A stretch of 64,000 nucleotides of DNA from Treponema sp. (GCA_024402635.1 JAKSTJ010000001.1:1-64000); one strand, 5' to 3'. Counted from the first letter of the stretch, positions 35,144 to 43,510 are shown. The notes: generated by a model not told the origin, from the sequence alone. Numbers and translations: made by a program.

Positions 35144-35314
35144 ATTGAAAGTATAAAAGGGGACTTTATACGTTCTGGTTTTAAGGAACTTCCCGCAAAT
35201 ATTCTATCGAGAATTCCTGGTAATCTTATAGAAAGACCTGTTACAACTTTTTCTGCTTTTGGAATTGTAGTTTTAATAAAGAAAATTTATAGAAAAAAAA
35301 GTATCAATAAATAG
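35105..35314 (+). pseudogene. Possible C-terminal gene remnant overlapping the response regulator start
   Basis: A 69-codon frame whose last ~50 residues look protein-like (NILSRIPGNLIERPVTTFSAFGIV region, then a Lys/Arg-rich tail), reminiscent of the C terminus of an integral membrane protein. Its first ~13 codons are antisense to the response regulator, and there is no ribosome-binding site. It could be the tail of a deleted gene. No family is recognised, and it may be chance. Confidence 0.3.
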
Positions 35315-35337
35315 AAACTTTTATTTTTTTCATAATA

Positions 35338-35346
35338 TGTTATACT
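35338..35346 (+). promoter_or_regulatory. Extended -10 promoter and small dyad at the TrpR-like gene
   Basis: TG-T-TATACT (35338-35346) is an extended -10 that ends 6 nt before the ATG, with no ribosome-binding site, so the mRNA is probably leaderless. A perfect 10-bp dyad TACTTTAGTA (35343-35352) overlaps the -10 and the start site and could be an autoregulatory operator. Confidence 0.55.
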
Positions 35347-35352
35347 TTAGTA

Positions 35353-35673
35353 ATGGAAACTATTGATAGAAACATAGAAGAAAAAAGTAGTATTTCGGAA
35401 GAGTTACAAAAACAGACAATTGATGAATTAATTCATATTTTTAATACTTGTGATGAAAATCTTGTGAAGGATTTTTTTAACTGTCTTTTTACTCCAAACG
35501 AACTGAAAGATCTTGCTAACCGCTGGTTGTTAGTAAAGGAAATAGATAAAGGTACTCCACAACGTGCTATTGCTAAAAAATTCAGTATGTCCCTTTGTAA
35601 AATTACCAGAGGCTCTAGAGAACTTAATAAACCTGATAGCGCCTTTAGAAAAATTCTTGATCTGAAAGAGTAA
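35353..35673 (+). CDS. TrpR/YerC-YecD family transcriptional regulator
   Basis: A 106-residue helical protein with the Trp-repressor fold: FTPNELKDLANRWLLVKEI, then the HTH PQRAIAKKFSMSLCKITRGSRELN. The KITRGSREL recognition-helix region closely matches TrpR (ATITRGSNSL in E. coli). It might sense tryptophan or be a TrpR-like protein with a different ligand; no trp genes are in the window. The GH95 gene starts 5 nt after its stop codon, so both share a transcript, an unusual pairing. Confidence 0.82.
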   Translation: METIDRNIEEKSSISEELQKQTIDELIHIFNTCDENLVKDFFNCLFTPNELKDLANRWLLVKEIDKGTPQRAIAKKFSMSLCKITRGSRELNKPDSAFRKILDLKE

Positions 35674-35678
35674 AAATA

Positions 35679-38030
35679 ATGAACAATACAAAATTAAGAT
35701 TTAATATACCTCCACAAACATGGGAACAGTTTTTACCATTAGGAAATGGTCGTCTTGGCGCTATGGTTAAAGCTCATCCTTGTAACGAAATTATTCAGCT
35801 AAATGAAGAAGGAATCTGGTCTGGTGGACCAATTGACAGAAGAAATGAATCTGCAAGAAAAGCTATTCCAAAAATTAGAAAATTAATCAAAGAAGGAAAA
35901 GTTATGGAAGCTCAGGAATTGGGTTTTCAAACTTTAAGTGGAACTTGTTTTAATGAAAGGGTTTATCAGACAGCAGGTGAGTTCCGGCTTGATTTTTTTG
36001 AAGAAGATAATTATGGAATTGAATGTGGATTTCCTCTTAATCACAAAACAAAACAGGTTTATCTTGACACTTACAAATGTATTCTGGATTTAGAAAAGGC
36101 CTGCACTATAATTTCTTATGAAAACGAAAAAGGTGTTAAATTTACAAGAAAAACCTGGATTTCTGCAGCTGATAATCTTCTTTTTATGAAAGTTTCTGCT
36201 TCTGAAAAAGGACAGATTAGTTTCAGAGGTTATTTGGACAGGGGAATTTGGGTAGATTCAATTTATTCTGAAAACAGAGCAATTTATCTTGAAGATGGTC
36301 ACGGTATTCCTTTCTGTGCAGGAGTTGGTGCTGTTACAGAAGGTGGAGAATTTCAAACAACAGGTTTCTGTTTAACTGGAAAAAATTGTGATTCAGTTTT
36401 ATTTATTATTGATATTCAGGCTTTTAAGTGGGATGGAAAACTTATAGATAAAAATCAATATAATAAACTTATAGAAAAAAATACATGGACATCTGAATGT
36501 AAAACTAATCTTTCGAAAATGATTAAAGCCGTTGAAAAAACAGGGATTGAATCTATTTGTAATGATTTGTTTAATCGTCATCTGGAAGATTATTCTGCAT
36601 ATTTTAATGAAATGTCTTTGTCTTTAGGAAATCATAAATCTGAAAACGAAGAAATTTCAACTCCTGAATTATTAAAAAATGTTTCTGGAGATAACACAGA
36701 TTTAATTGAACTTTATGCAAATTTTGACCGTTATCTTTTGATTTCCGGTAGCAGAAAACCAGGAAAACTTCCTTTAACTTTACAGGGATTGTGGAACTGT
36801 TATATGGATCCACCTTGGGGAAGTAAATATACTGTTAATATTAATACAGAAATGAATTACTGGCCGGTAAATCTTGCTGGTTTAGAAGAATGTGAAATTC
36901 CCTTATTTAATTTGCTGGAAAGAGCTTTTGAACATGGAAAAATTACTGCAAAAAAAATGTATGGTTGCAGTGGTTATGTAATTCATCATAATCTGGATTT
37001 TTGGGGTGACACAGCGCCTCAGGATAACTGGTTACCTGGAACTTATTGGGTTTTAGGTGCAGCATGGCTTTCTACTCATATTTACGAACATTATGAATAT
37101 ACAATGGACGAAAAGTTTCTTGCCAGATATTACTATTTGATGCATGAAGCTTGCCGTTTTTTTGTAGATTTTTTACAACCTTCCGATTTGATTTCTCCAG
37201 ATGGTGAACCTTATTTAGTAATAAATCCTTCTGTTTCTCCAGAAAATTCTTATGTAACAAAGGCTGGTCAAACAGGAGCATTTTCTGAAGGCTGCGAAAT
37301 GGATAATATGATTCTTGAACATTTATTCAAGAGTTGTCTTCAGGCAAAAATGATTCTGGGAGAAAAGGCAAAAGATAAAAACGGTCATAAATATCTGGGT
37401 GCCGAATTTGAACAGTTTCAGTATGTGTTAAAACATCTTAAAGCACCTGAATTGAATAAAGATGGCTCGTTAATGGAATGGAATATAGAAGTTCCTGAAG
37501 TAGAACCTGGCCACAGACATGTAAGTCATTTATATGGTTTATATCCAGGTCATACAATTACATTGGAAAAAACTCCGGAACTGGCAGAGGCTTGTAAAAA
37601 AACTCTGGAAAAACGTCTTTCAAATGGTGGAGGGCATACAGGATGGAGTCAGGCATGGATTATTAATTTCAGAGCACAACTTCAGCAGGGAAATCTGGCA
37701 TTGGAAGCTGTAGAAAAGATTCTTAAAAATTCTACCTTGCCAAACCTTTTAGATAATCATCCTCCTTTCCAGATTGATGGTAATTTTGGTGCTCTTGCAG
37801 CAATTATTAGAATGATTGTACAAAGTGAAATTGGTGAAGACGGTAATATACATGTAAAATTGCTTCCTGCTTTGCCTGAAAATAAAGCATGGCAGTCTGG
37901 AAGTATTCATGGTGTTAAAATTAAAGGTGGTTATAAACTGGATTTAATCTGGCGTGAGGGGAAGATTATTGCAGTAAATTATACAGCCGGTCCAAAGACC
38001 TTAAAACACGCAATTATTGTTGATAAATAA
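35679..38030 (+). CDS. GH95 family glycoside hydrolase (alpha-L-fucosidase type)
   Basis: A 783-residue protein with an N-terminal GH95 beta-sandwich (WEQFLPLGNGRLGAMVKAH, IQLNEEGIWSGGP) and an (alpha/alpha)6 barrel core (about 300-700; LPLTLQGLWNCYMDPPWGSKYTVNIN-type region, FWGDTAPQDNWLPGTYWVLGAAW, GHTGWSQAWIINFRAQLQQG). GH95 includes alpha-1,2-L-fucosidases and alpha-galactosidases. There is no signal peptide, so it works in the cytoplasm on imported oligosaccharides, unlike many secreted relatives. It follows the TrpR-like gene by 5 nt. No sugar transporter is directly adjacent. The exact substrate is unproven. Confidence 0.9.
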   Translation: MNNTKLRFNIPPQTWEQFLPLGNGRLGAMVKAHPCNEIIQLNEEGIWSGGPIDRRNESARKAIPKIRKLIKEGKVMEAQELGFQTLSGTCFNERVYQTAGEFRLDFFEEDNYGIECGFPLNHKTKQVYLDTYKCILDLEKACTIISYENEKGVKFTRKTWISAADNLLFMKVSASEKGQISFRGYLDRGIWVDSIYSENRAIYLEDGHGIPFCAGVGAVTEGGEFQTTGFCLTGKNCDSVLFIIDIQAFKWDGKLIDKNQYNKLIEKNTWTSECKTNLSKMIKAVEKTGIESICNDLFNRHLEDYSAYFNEMSLSLGNHKSENEEISTPELLKNVSGDNTDLIELYANFDRYLLISGSRKPGKLPLTLQGLWNCYMDPPWGSKYTVNINTEMNYWPVNLAGLEECEIPLFNLLERAFEHGKITAKKMYGCSGYVIHHNLDFWGDTAPQDNWLPGTYWVLGAAWLSTHIYEHYEYTMDEKFLARYYYLMHEACRFFVDFLQPSDLISPDGEPYLVINPSVSPENSYVTKAGQTGAFSEGCEMDNMILEHLFKSCLQAKMILGEKAKDKNGHKYLGAEFEQFQYVLKHLKAPELNKDGSLMEWNIEVPEVEPGHRHVSHLYGLYPGHTITLEKTPELAEACKKTLEKRLSNGGGHTGWSQAWIINFRAQLQQGNLALEAVEKILKNSTLPNLLDNHPPFQIDGNFGALAAIIRMIVQSEIGEDGNIHVKLLPALPENKAWQSGSIHGVKIKGGYKLDLIWREGKIIAVNYTAGPKTLKHAIIVDK

Positions 38031-38073
38031 AAAATGATTGAAAAATGAAAATTAAAGGCCATGGTTATTTTTA

Positions 38074-38087
38074 GTTAATCGATTAAC
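38074..38087. promoter_or_regulatory. Candidate LacI-type operator
   Basis: GTTAATCGATTAAC is a perfect 14-bp palindrome with a central CG, the form of LacI/GalR-family operators. It lies 44 bp after the GH95 gene and 54 bp before the -35 box of the next gene. A second hairpin, TAAATAAC/GTTATTTA, follows at 38089-38109. No LacI-family gene is in the window. Confidence 0.45.
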
Positions 38088-38140
38088 CTAAATAACAAAT
38101 AGTTATTTAAGGAAAATTACCTAATTTATATTAAAAAAAC

Positions 38141-38168
38141 TTGTTTTTTCCTAAAAGTAGTTTAGAAT
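38141..38168 (+). promoter_or_regulatory. Promoter of the lipoprotein gene 38203
   Basis: TTGTTT (38141-38146), a 16-nt spacer and TAGAAT (38163-38168), 34 nt before the start codon. TAGGAGG serves as ribosome-binding site. Confidence 0.6.
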
Positions 38169-38202
38169 TAAAATATCTAAAAAAGTTCTTTAGGAGGAAC
38201 AA

Positions 38203-39117
38203 ATGAAAAAATTATTAAGTGCTGCAGTTGCAGTATTGGCTTTGGCTATGGCTTTTGTTGGATGTAATAATACTCCAGAAGGTCCTAAGGTTGTTGAATA
38301 TTCTGTAGAAAAATTTCCATTAGAATTTACAGAAAACGTTTATGATGGCGGTGCTAACTATCAGTTGGTTACAGCTTCTATTCTTCCTGCAACATATAAA
38401 GCTGTAGCAGGAGATACAGTAAAGATTCATTTTGAAGGTGTTAGTGATATTGATATTCCTTCTTTAAAAATGAATTTAGTTGATAATACTGCAGCAGCTG
38501 GTTACTGGTTAACTCTTGGTAATGAAACAGTTGTTGGTGAAAACATTGTTGCAGGTGAAGATTTTGAATTTGATGTAGAATATACAGTTGTTACAAGTGC
38601 TAAAGGTACTGGTGCTGATTCTCACAAAGTTCAGTTATATTATGAATATGATGTAGGTGGAGCAGCAACAATTTATGAACCTGGAACAGATGTAAATAAC
38701 GTTGGTGTTCTTCCAAAAGAACTTCTTGATGCACCATCAACTGGAAATGTTAATGCAGGTAAAATTGCAGATTTAGACGCTCTTGCTGCAACTTATAATA
38801 CTGTAACAATTAAAATTAAAAATACTGCTGATGGAGATCGTACAGGTTGGGGTGTTATAAAAATGCTTGTATCTGATGCAGAAAATCCTTATAAATGGCA
38901 CGATCCAATTTTAGGAGAAGGTGAATATGGAATGCTTCCACCTCCTTCTCCATTTGGATCAGGTGACGAATATGAATATGAATATTCTTTATCATCAATA
39001 ATTGATGCCTTAAAAGAAGCCGCAGGTTCATGTACATTATCTCACCAGTGGACAATTCAGCTTCAGAATGGTGCAGAACTTGAATCTATTCTTCTTACTG
39101 CAGTAGATCCTGCTTAA
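38203..39117 (+). CDS. Lipoprotein of unknown function
   Basis: A 304-residue protein with a lipoprotein signal peptide (MKKLLSAAVAVLALAMAFVGC; lipobox FVGC, Cys21). The mature chain is acidic, rich in beta strands, and has an Ig-like or carbohydrate-binding look (VTASILPATYKAVAGDTVKIHFEG; TVTIKIKNTADGDRTGWGVIKML), but no family is recognised. It has a perfect TAGGAGG-type ribosome-binding site and its own terminator, suggesting strong single-gene expression. It is surface or periplasmic. Confidence 0.75.
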   Translation: MKKLLSAAVAVLALAMAFVGCNNTPEGPKVVEYSVEKFPLEFTENVYDGGANYQLVTASILPATYKAVAGDTVKIHFEGVSDIDIPSLKMNLVDNTAAAGYWLTLGNETVVGENIVAGEDFEFDVEYTVVTSAKGTGADSHKVQLYYEYDVGGAATIYEPGTDVNNVGVLPKELLDAPSTGNVNAGKIADLDALAATYNTVTIKIKNTADGDRTGWGVIKMLVSDAENPYKWHDPILGEGEYGMLPPPSPFGSGDEYEYEYSLSSIIDALKEAAGSCTLSHQWTIQLQNGAELESILLTAVDPA

Positions 39118-39149
39118 TAATTTGTTTCTTTTGTTATTGTGGTAATACA

Positions 39150-39185
39150 AAATCCTGTTGATTAATTTCAGCGGGATTTTTTTTG
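39150..39185 (+). terminator. Intrinsic terminator of the lipoprotein gene
   Basis: A 12-bp stem AAATCCTGTTGA / TCAGCGGGATTT with wobble pairs and loop TTAATT, followed by a T tract. Confidence 0.9.
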
Positions 39186-39192
39186 TTAACGG

Positions 39193-39282
39193 GGAGTTGC
39201 GGGGTGTCCCCGCAGAGAGGGTAGCGAAAAGAACAAAAGTTTTCTTTTGGGCTTTGGAGCGCAGGGGGAGACTTCCCCCTTC
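39193..39282 (+). repeat. GC-rich palindromic element, intergenic copy
   Basis: Ninety bases: GGAGTTGCGGGG-tgt-CCCCGCAGAG..., an A-rich variable middle, then GGGGGAGACTTCCCCC. The ends align with the murI copy (GCGTTGCGGGA.. and GGGGGAGGCTTACCCC). It lies between a terminator and the -10 box of the exonuclease gene. Confidence 0.85.
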
Positions 39283-39293
39283 TTTATTAAAAA

Positions 39294-39302
39294 TGGTATA
39301 AT
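39294..39302 (+). promoter_or_regulatory. Extended -10 promoter of the exonuclease gene
   Basis: TG-G-TATAAT (39294-39302) is a perfect extended -10 ending 6 nt before the ATG. No -35 or ribosome-binding site is seen; the region where a -35 would fall is the end of the GC-rich element. Confidence 0.65.
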
Positions 39303-39308
39303 AACTTT

Positions 39309-40226
39309 ATGAATCATAAATCTTTTGTTTTTTTTGACTGTGAATGTGCCAATACTTTTGAAGGTGTTGGAAAAATCTGTTCCCTTGGTTATGTAATTTG
39401 CGATGATGAATTAAATGTTATTGAATCTGAAGATGTTGTAATGAATCCTGAATGTGAATTTGACTGGTATTTGTTCAGTGGAAAAGGGGATTGTCAGCTT
39501 GCATATTCAAAAGATTATTTTAGAATTAAACCAAACTGGGAAGCATATCATAAAGATATTAAAAAACTTTTAACTACAGGTAATCGTTTTATTGCGGGTT
39601 TTGCGGTTGGAAATGATGTTGGTTTTGTAAATTCTGCCTGTGAAAGATATCAGAAAGATTATATTCAGTTCAGAGCTTTTGACGTAGAGAAATTATTGAA
39701 CAAGGCTTATGGTCAGAAAAAAAAACTTAAGGAATGGGCTGAATTTATGGGTGTAAATCTTGTAAAGTTTCAGAGTCATAAATCCGTTGATGATGCAATG
39801 ATGACTATGCTTTGTTTAAAATCTTATTGTATGAAAACTGGAAAATCAGCAGAACAGGTTCTTACTGAAAATAAAGATATGTATGTTTCTAACGAACAGA
39901 TTTTACAGCAGGCAGAAGAACGGGCATATCGAAAAGAAATGACTGAAAAAATCAAACGTCTTTATAATAAAAAATCTCCAAAGCCAAGTTTTAAAACTGT
40001 TGTTGGTGAATATTTTGAAATTGACGGTAAAATTTTAAAAGATGTGGATTTTGCTTTTGAACTTGTAAAACAGATTTACGATAATGGTGGTATAGTCTGT
40101 GAACGGATTAATGGTAAAGGTTCAGTTATCTTTGAAGAACTTCCTAATAAAGAAGTTGTTTCTAAAATCCAAAAACGTAATTTAAAGATTATTACTTTAG
40201 ATGAACTTCAGGAAAAATTAAAATAA
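39309..40226 (+). CDS. DEDDh 3'-5' exonuclease (DnaQ-like) with possible C-terminal BRCT-like domain
   Basis: A 305-residue protein. The exonuclease domain (about 1-180) has Asp10/Glu12 in FFDCECAN, a middle motif GFAVGNDVGFV and HKSVDDAMM (His and Asp of a DEDDh enzyme). The last ~75 residues (FEIDGKILKDVDFAFEL..., NGGIVCERINGKGSVIFEE, LKIITLDEL) have the strand-helix order and Gly-Gly turn of a BRCT domain; this is a tentative call. Likely a repair or RNA-processing nuclease. It has no close operon partner, and its start is probably leaderless. Confidence 0.8.
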   Translation: MNHKSFVFFDCECANTFEGVGKICSLGYVICDDELNVIESEDVVMNPECEFDWYLFSGKGDCQLAYSKDYFRIKPNWEAYHKDIKKLLTTGNRFIAGFAVGNDVGFVNSACERYQKDYIQFRAFDVEKLLNKAYGQKKKLKEWAEFMGVNLVKFQSHKSVDDAMMTMLCLKSYCMKTGKSAEQVLTENKDMYVSNEQILQQAEERAYRKEMTEKIKRLYNKKSPKPSFKTVVGEYFEIDGKILKDVDFAFELVKQIYDNGGIVCERINGKGSVIFEELPNKEVVSKIQKRNLKIITLDELQEKLK

Positions 40227-40313
40227 TATTCTGTAACATTTTTATAGTGGCTTTGTTTGTTTGGGTAGAATCTTCCCTGAGAAGATATTCTTTCAGTATG
40301 AAAGGAGGCTATT

Positions 40314-40670
40314 ATGAAAAAGATCAGAAGATTTTTGTTTGCTTTGATTTTTCCTGTATTTGTGATTTCTTGTTCCCAAATGCAGATTGACTTTGGTGAA
40401 ATTGGCATTCGTCTTCCTTATGATTCAAAGGATTCCTCTCTGGATTACTATGTAACAATTAGTGGTGTTAATCAGAATTATTATAAATTAATTACTGGAA
40501 GCAGCGGCGATACTTTTATTGTTGATGATCTGGATTCTGGTAAATATGAAATTGTTTACAATGCTTACGATCCTGAATCTGGTGAAGAAGTTTATTATGG
40601 TGATACAACTGCCAGAGTGTATGTTGGTATTATTTCCCCTGTTGCCATAGAATTAAATGCTGTAAATTAA
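40314..40670 (+). CDS. Small lipoprotein
   Basis: A 118-residue protein with a signal peptide and lipobox VISC (Cys20). The mature part is an acidic, Tyr-rich beta domain (about 35-118; YYVTISGVNQNYY, FIVDDLDSGKYEIVYNAYD) that resembles a carboxypeptidase-regulatory or transthyretin-like fold in pattern only. The ribosome-binding site AAAGGAGG is near perfect. The leader has an imperfect hairpin (AGAAT.CTTC / GAAG.ATTCT, about 40270-40294). Function unknown. Confidence 0.72.
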   Translation: MKKIRRFLFALIFPVFVISCSQMQIDFGEIGIRLPYDSKDSSLDYYVTISGVNQNYYKLITGSSGDTFIVDDLDSGKYEIVYNAYDPESGEEVYYGDTTARVYVGIISPVAIELNAVN

Positions 40671-40708
40671 ACTGTGCTTTGTTGTAATATAAATAACCTG
40701 ACAATTAA

Positions 40709-40737
40709 TTGCTATTTCTTCTGAATTACATTAAAAT
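40709..40737 (+). promoter_or_regulatory. Promoter of thrA
   Basis: TTGCTA (40709-40714), a 17-nt spacer and TAAAAT (40732-40737). A leader of about 95 nt follows, containing a 13-codon frame (MLARNIGEIAVFS) without threonine or a ribosome-binding site, so classic attenuation is not apparent. Confidence 0.6.
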
Positions 40738-40837
40738 AGTAAGTCAATTGTTATTGAAAAACTAACTACTGACTCCTTATTTTAGGATGCTCGCTCGGAA
40801 TATCGGGGAAATTGCAGTATTTAGTTGAGGTTGTTAT

Positions 40838-43339
40838 ATGATTACTTTAAAATTTGGCGGCACTTCTATGGCCAACGCCCGCCGTATCCTGGCTTCTTCC
40901 GAAATTATTATTAATCGTGCAAAAGAAGATCGCATTAGTGTTGTTGTTAGTGCATGTGCTGGAGTTTCTAATAATCTTCAGTCTGCAATTGATGCAACTA
41001 CAAACGGAATTAGTGGTGCTAACTACGTAACAGACTTACGCAATACACACAATGAAATTTGTCTTGAACTTCAGTCAAAGCTTCCTGGTTTTGATGCAGA
41101 AAAGACAATGGCTAAAATTGAACCAAACTTTGTTGAATTGGAAAAACTTCTTGCAGGCTGTGTAAGCTTTGGAGAATGTCCAGATACAGTTCACTGCCGT
41201 ATTATGGGTATGGGGGAATTGCTTTCTGCTCCAATTATGGAATCTGTTCTTCTTGCTAAAAAACAGTCGGTAATTTTTCTTGATTCACGCAAATTTGTAT
41301 ATACAAACAGTAATCAGAAAGAAGGTGAAGCTGATTATGCTTTATGTAACGAAGCTTGTGCTCCTTTCCGTGATGGTGCTAGTCCTACTCAGACTCGTAT
41401 TCTTTTATTCCCAGGATTTATTTGTACTTATAAACCAAATGCAGAAGCTAAACCTGTAATGGGACTTTTGGGTCGTAATGGTTCAGACTTCTCTGCTGCA
41501 ATTATTGGTTCTTCTCTTCGTGCAAAAAGAGTTGAATTCTGGACTGATGTAGACGGTGTTTATACTGCAGACCCTCGTGTTGTAAAAGATGCAATTCTTG
41601 TTGATGATATGACTTATGAAGAATCAATGGAACTTTCATTCTTTGGTTCAAAAGTTCTTCATCCAAAAACTATTGCTCCTCTTCAGGCAAAAGGTATTGA
41701 AGCCTGGAGTTTGAACAGTCACAATCCAAGTGCAAGAGGAACTCGTATTGGTAAAGGTCCTTTTGAAAGCCGTGCTAAATCAAGCATTTGTGGTATTTCT
41801 TCACTTAAACGTGTTGCTTTGATTTCTGTTGGCGGTTCTTTAATGCGTGGTCGTTCTGGAATGGCATCTAAAATTTTCTCTGCTGTTTCTAGCGCTGGAG
41901 TTTCTATCCTTTTGATTACTCAGTCATCTTCTGAATATACAATTTCTTTCTGTGTAAAAGATGACGAAGCTGCAAAAGTAAAAGAAGCTGTAGAAAAGAA
42001 ATTTGAACTTGAAATCCGTGAAAAACTTATTGATGAAGTTGAAGTTCGTCATGATTGTGCAATTGTTTCTGTTGTTGGTGACGGTATGATTGCTAACCGA
42101 GGAGTTGCTTCTAAGTTCTTCAATGCTCTTTCTTCTCAGGATATTAATATTCTTGCAATTGCCCAGGGATCTAATGAACGCTGTATTTCTGCAGTAATTG
42201 AAAACGAATTTGCTGATACAGCTGTTCGCGCAGTTCATCAGTTCTTCTTCCACACTGCACAGACAATTGAAGTATTTGCATTTGGTGCAGGAACAATTGG
42301 TGGAACAATGATTGACCAGATTCGTGATCAGAGAGAAAAACTTCTTAAAGAAAACGTTGATATTAAGGTTCTTGCAATTACAACTATTGACGGTATGATT
42401 TTGAATGAAGAAGGAATTGACCTTTCTAACTGGCGTGATCAGATGAAAAAGCCAGACTTCCCATTTGGACCACAGAATGTTGATGACATTATTAAATTTG
42501 TAAAAGAAAAGAAACCTTTGAATCCTGTATTTGTTGATTGTACTGCTTCTTACGATTTACCAGAACGCTATCTGGACATTATTAACGCTGGTATGAGCAT
42601 TGCAACTCCAAATAAACGTGCAAACTCAATGGATATTAATTTCTACCATGAATTGCGTCGTACTGCAAATAAAATGAACCGTCGTTTCTTGTATGAAACA
42701 AACGTAGGTGCTGGTCTTCCAATTATTGATACTTTACAGAACCTTTATAAATCTGGTGATAAACTTGAAAGCTTTAACGGAATTATGTCTGGTTCTCTTT
42801 CTTACATCTTTGGTAAATTGGATGAAGGTGTTAAATTCAGTCAGGCTGTAAAAGAAGCAAAAGAACTTCGTTATACTGAACCAGATCCTCGTGATGATTT
42901 GGAAGGTAAAGATGTTGCTCGTAAAGCTTTAATTATTGCCCGTGAATCTGGATACGATATTGAACTTACTGACATTGAAATGTTTAAAGTATTCCCAGAC
43001 AGCTTTGATGCAAGTGGAACTGTAGATGAATTTATGGCTAAACTTCCTGAAGTTGATGAATACTTTGAAAAGAAAATGGCTGATCTTAAGAAAAAGAACA
43101 TGGTTCTTCGTATGGGTGCCACAATTAAAGATGGAAAAGCAAGTGTGGGTATGATGGAAGTTCCTGTAACTGATCCATTATATTCTGTACGTGGTGGTGA
43201 AAACGCTTTTGTATTCTACACAGAACGCTACAAACCTATTCCATTAACTGTTCGTGGATATGGTGCAGGTGCTGGAGTTACAGCTGCCGGTGTATTCGGT
43301 GATATTTTAAGAACTGTTTCGTTTAATCCTGAACGTTAA
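40838..43339 (+). CDS. thrA: Bifunctional aspartokinase / homoserine dehydrogenase
   Basis: The 833-residue protein performs the first and third steps of the aspartate pathway to homoserine. The aspartokinase domain (about 1-290; LKFGGTSMANA, LGRNGSDFSAAIIG, FFGSKVLHPKT) is followed by a regulatory double ACT region (about 305-460), and then the homoserine dehydrogenase domain (about 470-833; FGAGTIGGTM, ATPNKRANS, ETNVGAGLPIIDT, GIMSGSLSYIFG). This matches ThrA/MetL length and order. Ribosome-binding site GAGG. It is monocistronic, with a palindromic repeat between it and ilvN. Confidence 0.97.
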   Translation: MITLKFGGTSMANARRILASSEIIINRAKEDRISVVVSACAGVSNNLQSAIDATTNGISGANYVTDLRNTHNEICLELQSKLPGFDAEKTMAKIEPNFVELEKLLAGCVSFGECPDTVHCRIMGMGELLSAPIMESVLLAKKQSVIFLDSRKFVYTNSNQKEGEADYALCNEACAPFRDGASPTQTRILLFPGFICTYKPNAEAKPVMGLLGRNGSDFSAAIIGSSLRAKRVEFWTDVDGVYTADPRVVKDAILVDDMTYEESMELSFFGSKVLHPKTIAPLQAKGIEAWSLNSHNPSARGTRIGKGPFESRAKSSICGISSLKRVALISVGGSLMRGRSGMASKIFSAVSSAGVSILLITQSSSEYTISFCVKDDEAAKVKEAVEKKFELEIREKLIDEVEVRHDCAIVSVVGDGMIANRGVASKFFNALSSQDINILAIAQGSNERCISAVIENEFADTAVRAVHQFFFHTAQTIEVFAFGAGTIGGTMIDQIRDQREKLLKENVDIKVLAITTIDGMILNEEGIDLSNWRDQMKKPDFPFGPQNVDDIIKFVKEKKPLNPVFVDCTASYDLPERYLDIINAGMSIATPNKRANSMDINFYHELRRTANKMNRRFLYETNVGAGLPIIDTLQNLYKSGDKLESFNGIMSGSLSYIFGKLDEGVKFSQAVKEAKELRYTEPDPRDDLEGKDVARKALIIARESGYDIELTDIEMFKVFPDSFDASGTVDEFMAKLPEVDEYFEKKMADLKKKNMVLRMGATIKDGKASVGMMEVPVTDPLYSVRGGENAFVFYTERYKPIPLTVRGYGAGAGVTAAGVFGDILRTVSFNPER

Positions 43340-43346
43340 TGTGTAA

Positions 43347-43360
43347 GGCCACTGGTGGCC
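43347..43360. repeat. Tight palindrome after thrA
   Basis: GGCCAC-TG-GTGGCC is a perfect dyad 8 bp after the thrA stop codon. There is no T run, so it could be a weak or Rho-assisted end, or part of the following repeat block. Confidence 0.5.
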
Positions 43361-43418
43361 GGTGTTAAATAGGAAACCGTTAAAAAAATGCGAAAGTATT
43401 TTTTAGGTTATCCTTTAC

Positions 43419-43491
43419 AACCACAAATAAGTCACAGATGGGGCACAGATTGAAAATTTTATTTGTGTCTTATCTGCGTGTATTTGCGGTT
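43419..43491. repeat. Long inverted repeat upstream of ilvN (AACCGCAAATACACGCAGAT type)
   Basis: The left arm AACCACAAATAAGTCACAGAT pairs imperfectly with the reverse complement of the right arm, which reads AACCGCAAATACACGCAGAT and continues AAGACACAAAT. The arms enclose a short centre. The AACCGC..CGCAGAT type of repeat is found in many bacterial genomes. It ends 19 bp before the ilvN start. Confidence 0.75.
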
Positions 43492-43510
43492 AAAACTATA
43501 GAGGTTATTT

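Noticed and set aside
40782-40823. A threonine leader peptide controlling thrA
   Set aside because: The 13-codon frame in the leader has no threonine or isoleucine run, no ribosome-binding site and no terminator/antiterminator pair.
41924-42253. A 109-codon open frame antisense to thrA
   Set aside because: It lies across the conserved ACT/dehydrogenase junction of thrA and has no protein-like pattern.
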